From the NCBI GenBank assembly GCA_964410125.1, contig CAYPGQ010000005.1:1-64000 (forward strand): a stretch of DNA of 64,000 nucleotides. The letters run 5' to 3'. Positions 58,106-64,000 of this stretch are shown piece by piece (the first letter of the stretch is position 1; every line of letters starts with the position of its first letter). Position numbers and translations under genes: made by a program. The stretch comes from G020348385 sp964410125. GTDB taxonomy: Bacteria > Acidobacteriota > Aminicenantia > Aminicenantales > Aminicenantaceae. Under the pieces are notes generated by a model that worked only from the letters and a program-made list of their open reading frames with translations, made no database searches and was not told where the DNA came from.

Positions 58106-58130
58106 TGCTATATGAAGTGGCGGGATCATT

Positions 58131-60677
58131 TTATCCCTTCAATGCTGAAATTAATTCTTTAACACTTTTAAATATGTATTTTTCAAAGTCTTCCTGACCT
58201 ACTCTCATGAATGACCACTTACTCCCCGATAGACCCATAGCATCCTTGCACCATTTTTTCATCCTTTTGTCCTTATGCTCAACATCAACATCTTCTCTTC
58301 CTTTTGTTTCAATAATTAATCGTTCGCTCTCGTCAATTGTCACTAAAAAGTCGGGGTAATATAATCTAAGGTTATCCTTTGAATCTTTATACTCTACAAA
58401 GAACCCTATTTTGGGAACGATTTTACTGAAAGCCTCTACATCCTCAGCTCTGTCTAAAAATTTGGCAAAATCTAGCTCAAAATCATTATCACATGGCACA
58501 TAGTTAAAAATGCATCTATTGGCTAAATAAACCAATTTTGACCATACAAAAGGTCTAGTATCCGAGAGTCTTATGACATCCCTCTTTTCGGGCTCTCTTT
58601 CGGTGAAAGTCATATCTCTGAATGCATTTATGAATAAACTTATCAATTGTTCTTGAACTTCAGGAGAACTCAACTTATAAAGAACTCTGGGGTCTTCAAG
58701 GTCCACTTTCTCTGTAAACAATTTTTCCTCAACATATCTTTTCACCACGGGATAAAAACTTGCAAAGGCACCACCTATTTTTAGTTGTTTAAGTATCTGG
58801 TCTGTATAATAAGCGATTACACTTTTGGAATCCTGAGGCACAGGCAAATCCCATTTTCTCTTTATAACTTCCATCCCTTTGAGCATATCCACAGCAATAT
58901 ATTCCATTTCTAAGCTTTTATTTTCTAAAGGAATCTTCAAGAAAGTTAGATTATCAATCTCTATTTCATCCAAATAAAATTCTCTTATGAGAATTCTTGG
59001 ACTCAGGATCGGTATTTCAATGTCCTTATCCAATTTATTTTCATCTATAAATATGGTGGTTAAATTAATCGACTTCCTGATGTCAAATTCGGCAAACTTT
59101 ATATCTTCCTGATTTTCTAATTCTTCAAGAATATCTATCAGCCCGGGAGGTCCAATGACTTCGAGAACATTTACGGATTTGACTATATTTGCATCTTCTT
59201 CTGGAAACATCTTCCTTAAGCCTCTTCCAATAACTTGTTCTGGAAGTACTTTTCTTTTTGAAGTATAAGACCGTAGTCCCACAATCACATTTACATTTCT
59301 CACATCCCACCCCTCATTTAACATTAATGTGCTGACTATTGCCTCGTAGGGATTTTTTTCAGGGTCAGGGTTATCAATAGTCTTTGCAAACTCTCTCGCC
59401 TTGGGCAAGTCTGCTTTTTTTACTTCTCCAGTACTATCCGTGTGTATCAATAATACTTTATCTTTAAGGTCTGGAACAGCAGAGTTCACATACCCAAATA
59501 TTTCGTCTGCCTCCTTGTTCTCAGGGCATTGAAAGAAAAGCACAGGCTTCTTTGATAAGGGTCTCAATGCCTTTTTGTATTCTCGCCATCTTCTTATTCC
59601 CGCATCAATCCATGCTCTATATCTCTCAACAGCTTTAGTTGAAGCAATCTCGGAAGCATCTTTGACTATACCCTTTAGTGGTAATTTTACGATGTTCATT
59701 TCAATTGCTTCCTTGAGTGAGAAGTCCACGACAATCCATGGGAATAGGGCACCGGTCTCAGTTTTAGGCGTAGCCGAGAAGTCCAACTCCATATTAATGC
59801 CTTTACCGGATTGAGAAACTAGATCTTTGTTAAGACCTAAAAGTATTTTCTTCCATGCCTTTTCAAAACTGTATATATGGTGGGCTTCGTCCTTCAAAAT
59901 CATGATATTAGAGCAGGAAGTCAAAACCTCTTTTATTCTATTTTCTTGATAAATATCAGAAACATTATAAACTTCTGGCAATTCCATAACTTTATCTACA
60001 TACTCTTCTACTTCTTTCTTTTTGCTCTGCCGTTGTTCTAACTGCTGAATATTGGTTAAAAATAGCACACCCTCAGGAATAACATGAATTGGGTCTTCCT
60101 TAAGGATTACTTTTAAGTCGAACTCCTCTTGCCATTCTGGTGGAACAATCGGCAATTCTCTAAATATTTTTCCATCCTTAAAATCTCTGCAAAGCCTATC
60201 ATAAATGACATTTTTCTCACCAGCGATAACCAGAAACTTGGATGTGTAATCATCTTTGTTTTCTCTCTTATGATTAAAGTAAGACCAGACTGTTGTTAAT
60301 ATCATCACAAAAGTTTTACCGGAGCCAGTTGCCATCTTGAATGCATAAAGAGGATATTGGTCATAAGAAGGGTCATACCCTTGTATGGGTCCCGCTCCAA
60401 AGTCCCTTGCCATATCTATAAAGTTTCTCTTTTTCATTACTTCATAAACATAAATCAGTGTTTCAATCGCTTCTCTCTGGCAGAACCAGAACTTGAAAGG
60501 CTCACCATCTACAATATGATCTTCACTAAACCAGAATCGCAACAAACGACGGCTGGTATCTGTTATGTTGGGATAGTCGTCTTCTCGCCAAGTGATTACT
60601 GCTTTTCTTAGTTCATTAACCAAATATGCCTTACTTGGTCGTCTTTGTTCTGGGTGTAAGAGTTCAGTTGATTTCAT
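58131..60677 (-). CDS. Type III restriction Res-like helicase-nuclease
   Basis: 848 residues. A helicase core has KMATGSGKTFVM (Walker A, residues 116-122), DEAH (263-266), SAT (301-303) and VIGRGLRKMFPEED (motif VI type). After a long middle part, the C-terminus has LYYPDFLVTIDESERLIIETKG with Asp776, Glu790 and Lys792, a PD-(D/E)xK nuclease site. This is the layout of Res subunits of type III restriction systems and of stand-alone helicase-nuclease defence proteins. No Mod methyltransferase gene is visible; one may lie past position 64000. The DNA is markedly more AT-rich than the rest of the window. It overlaps the AlbA_2 gene by 14 bases. Confidence 0.85.
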   Translation of the reverse strand: MKSTELLHPEQRRPSKAYLVNELRKAVITWREDDYPNITDTSRRLLRFWFSEDHIVDGEPFKFWFCQREAIETLIYVYEVMKKRNFIDMARDFGAGPIQGYDPSYDQYPLYAFKMATGSGKTFVMILTTVWSYFNHKRENKDDYTSKFLVIAGEKNVIYDRLCRDFKDGKIFRELPIVPPEWQEEFDLKVILKEDPIHVIPEGVLFLTNIQQLEQRQSKKKEVEEYVDKVMELPEVYNVSDIYQENRIKEVLTSCSNIMILKDEAHHIYSFEKAWKKILLGLNKDLVSQSGKGINMELDFSATPKTETGALFPWIVVDFSLKEAIEMNIVKLPLKGIVKDASEIASTKAVERYRAWIDAGIRRWREYKKALRPLSKKPVLFFQCPENKEADEIFGYVNSAVPDLKDKVLLIHTDSTGEVKKADLPKAREFAKTIDNPDPEKNPYEAIVSTLMLNEGWDVRNVNVIVGLRSYTSKRKVLPEQVIGRGLRKMFPEEDANIVKSVNVLEVIGPPGLIDILEELENQEDIKFAEFDIRKSINLTTIFIDENKLDKDIEIPILSPRILIREFYLDEIEIDNLTFLKIPLENKSLEMEYIAVDMLKGMEVIKRKWDLPVPQDSKSVIAYYTDQILKQLKIGGAFASFYPVVKRYVEEKLFTEKVDLEDPRVLYKLSSPEVQEQLISLFINAFRDMTFTEREPEKRDVIRLSDTRPFVWSKLVYLANRCIFNYVPCDNDFELDFAKFLDRAEDVEAFSKIVPKIGFFVEYKDSKDNLRLYYPDFLVTIDESERLIIETKGREDVDVEHKDKRMKKWCKDAMGLSGSKWSFMRVGQEDFEKYIFKSVKELISALKG

Positions 60678-61830
60678 CGCTTGTCACCTTGCATCGGGGT
60701 ATGGATAATATAAATTCCGTTTCCGTTGCATTTAACTTAATCTCTTTGTTTAATCTTTCTCTTATCGTTTTAATCATTCTGGGAACACCACTACCGATAT
60801 CTGTTACCATCCCAATTTTCAAAAGTAGATTATAAATAGTTGGATTTCGAAGGACATGACAGGATATCTTCATGCTATCTATAGTAACTGTATTAGGTAA
60901 CCTTCCTGGCGTTCTGATTTCTATTCTGTCCTCAAATATGAATAATCTTATCGGAGCATTAATTGTATAATCTCGATGAGCTATCGCATTTACAATCCCT
61001 TCTCTTAAAACTTTTTCAGGAATTTCAGGGTATAATTCTGATTCAAAACCTTTTATTTTGTGTTCTTCCTTTATATACAACTTCAGAAATTTTAATGAGT
61101 TCTCAAGTATATCCGGAATTTTTGCTTCTAAATCTTTTTTATCAGATGGAGGAATAGAAACATCTATACCAGGTATGTAAGCGGCTATAATCTTTGCGTA
61201 TGGAATAAATTGCTGAGGGTTTTTTCCAAAAAATAATATCCCAGCAATTGTAAGTTTTTTCTTATTTGTAATAACTTTAAGATTTTTGAGATAATTCTCA
61301 ATTAAACTTTCTTCTGGAGAAATATCTAAATATTTCTCCAGAAAATATATAAAGTAATCCATGTTAAGGCTGCCAAGTGGGGTTTTAGAGATAGGGGTCT
61401 CGTCATAATAAATGCTTCCGCTTGTTTGATAAAGCCTCCTAACTTCTAGCCATGAGGCTTGCCTACATCTATTCCCTGACTTAATATAATAAAGACCACT
61501 TTTTGTTCGATAAGGTCTTTGCTCCCCTTTAGGAATATTGATAATTAAAACAATTTCACCATCCATATCCACTGTTTCTGGGAGAATACTAATAGGAGAT
61601 TCACATCTATTGAATGCAACATCATCAATCTTTCTTACTGCTTCATCCAAATCTTCAACTCCTACAATATCACCTGAGTTGCCAATACCAATTATTAATT
61701 GCCCACCATCTGTATTTGCAAAACAGACAATTGATTTTGCGAGAGTTTCATTATCAGGTAATCTTTCCTTGAACTCGGTATGTAAATTTTCACCTTTTAA
61801 TATTTTTTCCTGTAGTTCCAATGTATCCAT
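60664..61830 (-). CDS. AlbA_2/HATPase_c_4 ATP-binding protein
   Basis: 388 residues from ATG 61830, whose A overlaps the previous stop codon (TGATG); a TTG three bases earlier is also in frame. The N-terminal AlbA_2 (Schlafen-like) domain is visible as ENLHTEFKERLPDN, CFANTDGGQLIIGIG and RTKSGLYYIKSGNR (residues about 10-130). The C-terminal GHKL-type ATPase domain shows REGIVNAIAHRDYT, DRIEIRTPGRLPNTVT, RNPTIYNLL and DIGSGVPRMIK. Such proteins are annotated as transcriptional regulators or nucleic-acid binding ATPases and recur in defence islands. It is translationally coupled to both neighbours, so the three proteins are probably made together and may form one system. Confidence 0.85.
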   Translation of the reverse strand: MDTLELQEKILKGENLHTEFKERLPDNETLAKSIVCFANTDGGQLIIGIGNSGDIVGVEDLDEAVRKIDDVAFNRCESPISILPETVDMDGEIVLIINIPKGEQRPYRTKSGLYYIKSGNRCRQASWLEVRRLYQTSGSIYYDETPISKTPLGSLNMDYFIYFLEKYLDISPEESLIENYLKNLKVITNKKKLTIAGILFFGKNPQQFIPYAKIIAAYIPGIDVSIPPSDKKDLEAKIPDILENSLKFLKLYIKEEHKIKGFESELYPEIPEKVLREGIVNAIAHRDYTINAPIRLFIFEDRIEIRTPGRLPNTVTIDSMKISCHVLRNPTIYNLLLKIGMVTDIGSGVPRMIKTIRERLNKEIKLNATETEFILSIPRCKVTSDEIN

Positions 61831-64000
61831 CAAACTCCCCCATATTTTTCTGCTCTTATTCTGAATGCTTCTTCTCCACCTTCCATAATATTTTTTACAT
61901 CTGCCCTAATATCTTCTTTATCAATAGAGCCTTTGTTATTAATAACGCACCTTTCATTTTTAGTCTCTAAAACAAGAACCAATTCAGAGTCTCCTAAGAC
62001 AGGGATGTTCGCATTATGTGTAGCAATAAATAATTGTCTTTTCCCCTTTATTTCTCTAAGGATTTTCACTACGTCCTCGTATATAAAACGGTTATCAAGG
62101 TCCTCTTCAGGCTGGTCAAGAACAACAATCCTATCCTCTTGAGCAAATAGAAGCAATAATAAGGCAGTAGCTTTTTGACCAATAGAAAGTTTATTAATTA
62201 ATTTATATTCTTCATTCACTTTCAAAAATATTTCAATTTTGTCCTCGGGAAAAAAAGTTTCAAGCTCATAAAGTCTTTCGGAATCTTTAAACCATTCTAA
62301 TATTCTACTGGACATTGCCTGAGTGAGATTGAATTCTTCACGCAATTTCTGCTCATTACCCTTGATATATTGGGAAAGCAGAAGACCATCGGTAACTTTA
62401 TTGGGTGATTTAACCAACGCTTCAATAGCATCGCTTGAAACTTTTGAGCCTTTTAATAAGTTTTTTAAATCTTCCATAAAGTTGTCTCTTTCTTCTTCAT
62501 ATTTCACCTCAATTTTGAGTCTTCCTTTTAAGGCATCGTTTATTTTTTCAAGTTGTTCTTTTCTTATATTAAAAATATCATGCCTCTTCTTACCTATTTT
62601 ATTCTTCGATTTCTCCCTATCATTTTCCAATTTTTCAATTTCCATTTCTAGCCTTATTAATTCTTCAATTAACGGTATTAACTTTGCCCTTTCCTTAGTC
62701 AATCTTTCGAGTTCGTCTGGTTTAAGTCCTTTCTCGGCCAATTCTTTTTTTATTTTTTGAATTTTTGTTTCTACTTTTTTCTTTTTTTCTAACCATTCAG
62801 CATACAAGCCTTCAATACTTTTTCTGGTCTGGTCTGTTGTCTTGGAAAGCTGTTTTTTACTTTGCTCAAATGCTCTTTTAATTTGACTTATCTCTCCAGC
62901 TACCTTTTCCAGTATAAATTTATTTTCACTCTTGCCTCTCTTTAAATTATTTTCTAAATAGTTTAGTTCGGATGCAGATTCATCAAAAAAGAAAAGCATT
63001 TTTTCGTTTATTCCATCAAGTTTTTCAATTGCATCTTGTAATTTTTCTTCATCATCTACTATGTTAGTCCACCTTCTGAGTCTTTCTTCTACTTTCATAC
63101 CTTTATAAACTTTTATTCCTGCTTCTATTCCCTTTAATCTTTGCTCATACTCTTCCCTTTTTCTCGTCTTTTCTTTAAGAGCTAAAAGCTTTCTTCCATT
63201 TTCTCTTAATTGTTCAATTAACCTCTTGAATTCCTCATGTAAATGCCTTATCCTCTCTCCTATTAATTCATCAATTAATTGGAGTTGAAAAGTAGGGGTA
63301 ATAGAAAGAAAATAGAGTTCCTTTTGACCTATTATAATCGGATATTTTGCTTCTTCGAACAAACTCTGTATAGAAAAACCTGTCTTCACACCACTTTCAT
63401 CAATAATTTCTGTATCTTTCCCTATTGTCCTTTTTATCTCGAATTCCTTTTTCTCTTTTCCATAATATCTTTCAATAAAGACAGAAAGCTCCCCTCCACT
63501 TCCAACAACACTCTCTACAAAATCCATTCGGAAAGATTTATCTGCATAAATTGGTAAATCCATAACATATCGCATAGTTTCTATGATAGCCGATTTACCC
63601 ACACCCCTTCCTCCAATAAATGTATTTAGTTCAGGATTGAATAAAATTTCTATATCCCTCAGAAAAGTTGAGCCATTGATTAGTATCTTTGATATTCTAT
63701 TATGATAAAAAGAAGGACATTCATAAGTCTTCACCCTTACTTCTGGGTCGTGTAGAGCTATTTTTAAAGCACCAATGTTAAAAGAACTTAATTTATAATA
63801 TGTGGTTCTTAATTTACCATCCCTCTTTTTAGTGCCTATATCGTCAAGACTTTTAGGGTCAGTATTTTCAAGGATTGCTATTTTTTTAAAATAATCAGAT
63901 GGAAGTTCATTTGTAGATATAAGTTTATTTTTTCCTTCCTCAGAGATATATTCAATAGCATCAGGCTTTACATTCATCAAATACTTTGCAGATTGGGAAG
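61830..64000 (-). CDS. TrlF-like SMC-type ATPase (5' end outside the window)
   Basis: At least 723 residues; the frame is open to the window edge, so the true start lies beyond 64000. An ATG at 63977 is internal or alternative. The visible N-terminal part, KKIAILENTDPKSLDDIG and ALKIALHDPEVRV, looks like the stretch that follows a PHP nuclease domain in TrlF proteins. Then come FIGGRGVGKSAIIE (Walker A), a long charged coiled coil (about 230-530), and KLSIGQKATALLLLLF (signature) with DRIVVLDQPEEDLDN (Walker B) and FIATHNANIPVLGD. This is an SMC/RecF-type ATPase. An adjoining PHP domain upstream is a prediction. Role: probable DNA-sensing or DNA-cutting component of the cassette. Confidence 0.8.
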   Translation of the reverse strand, partial: SQSAKYLMNVKPDAIEYISEEGKNKLISTNELPSDYFKKIAILENTDPKSLDDIGTKKRDGKLRTTYYKLSSFNIGALKIALHDPEVRVKTYECPSFYHNRISKILINGSTFLRDIEILFNPELNTFIGGRGVGKSAIIETMRYVMDLPIYADKSFRMDFVESVVGSGGELSVFIERYYGKEKKEFEIKRTIGKDTEIIDESGVKTGFSIQSLFEEAKYPIIIGQKELYFLSITPTFQLQLIDELIGERIRHLHEEFKRLIEQLRENGRKLLALKEKTRKREEYEQRLKGIEAGIKVYKGMKVEERLRRWTNIVDDEEKLQDAIEKLDGINEKMLFFFDESASELNYLENNLKRGKSENKFILEKVAGEISQIKRAFEQSKKQLSKTTDQTRKSIEGLYAEWLEKKKKVETKIQKIKKELAEKGLKPDELERLTKERAKLIPLIEELIRLEMEIEKLENDREKSKNKIGKKRHDIFNIRKEQLEKINDALKGRLKIEVKYEEERDNFMEDLKNLLKGSKVSSDAIEALVKSPNKVTDGLLLSQYIKGNEQKLREEFNLTQAMSSRILEWFKDSERLYELETFFPEDKIEIFLKVNEEYKLINKLSIGQKATALLLLLFAQEDRIVVLDQPEEDLDNRFIYEDVVKILREIKGKRQLFIATHNANIPVLGDSELVLVLETKNERCVINNKGSIDKEDIRADVKNIMEGGEEAFRIRAEKYGGV

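Overview
The window looks like a chromosomal segment of an uncultured, Gram-negative-type (diderm) bacterium. The evidence is the number of lipoprotein signal peptides, two Tat signals, a large protein ending in an outer-membrane-like beta-barrel, and lipopolysaccharide-type glycosyltransferases. The gene mix (M14, M24 and M48 peptidases, a peptide ABC importer, 6-bladed beta-propellers, LVIVD, DUF6599, DUF362, PD40 propellers, a GH20 and a GH78 enzyme) reminds me of Candidatus Aminicenantes. That assignment is inference only; no rRNA, tRNA or universal marker gene is present to test it.

Layout. 1-2821 (minus): GHMP sugar kinase, family-5 substrate-binding lipoprotein and the start of a DppB-type permease. 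2980-11273 (plus): secreted esterase-like lipoprotein, a broken gene, an M14 peptidase and a GH78 alpha-L-rhamnosidase. 11541-14320: a GT9 glycosyltransferase and a sulfatase-fold enzyme with Thr in place of the catalytic Cys. 14562-22905 (plus): small secreted protein, 6-bladed propeller, 5'-nucleotidase, Xaa-Pro aminopeptidase, an FKBP fragment, and DUF6599, DUF362 and LVIVD proteins. 22939-24606: lactate permease. 24814-28262: PhzF, serine hydrolase, methyltransferase and a decayed D-lyxose isomerase. 28415-37810: an amino-sugar locus with two tandem phosphohexomutases (the first without its active-site Ser), NagB, NagA, a GH20 hexosaminidase lipoprotein, a Tat aldo/keto reductase and a NagX/HGSNAT-like acyltransferase. 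It faces a sodium/solute symporter that overlaps a 47-residue membrane peptide. 40117-45292: a metallopeptidase/PD40/beta-barrel protein, a TSUP permease and a Ste24-like protease. 45605-57970: SH3-domain protein, PurF-like protein, envelope proteins and glycosyltransferases, radical SAM protein, creatininase remnant, small permease and SurE. 58131-64000 (minus): an AT-rich three-gene cassette (Res-type helicase-nuclease, AlbA_2/HATPase protein, TrlF-like SMC ATPase) that looks like an acquired defence island, cut by the window end.

Themes. The genes together suggest growth on peptides, amino sugars and rhamnose-containing glycans. Several genes are decayed by internal deletion, frameshift or loss of catalytic residues. 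Two non-coding signals stand out. One is a family of short, near-palindromic intergenic motifs (core CCTGAATTATTCA), some pairing as terminal inverted repeats of small MITE-like elements. The other is a set of good -35/-10 promoters whose -10 box ends only 6-10 bases before the start codon, which implies leaderless or very-short-leader transcripts.
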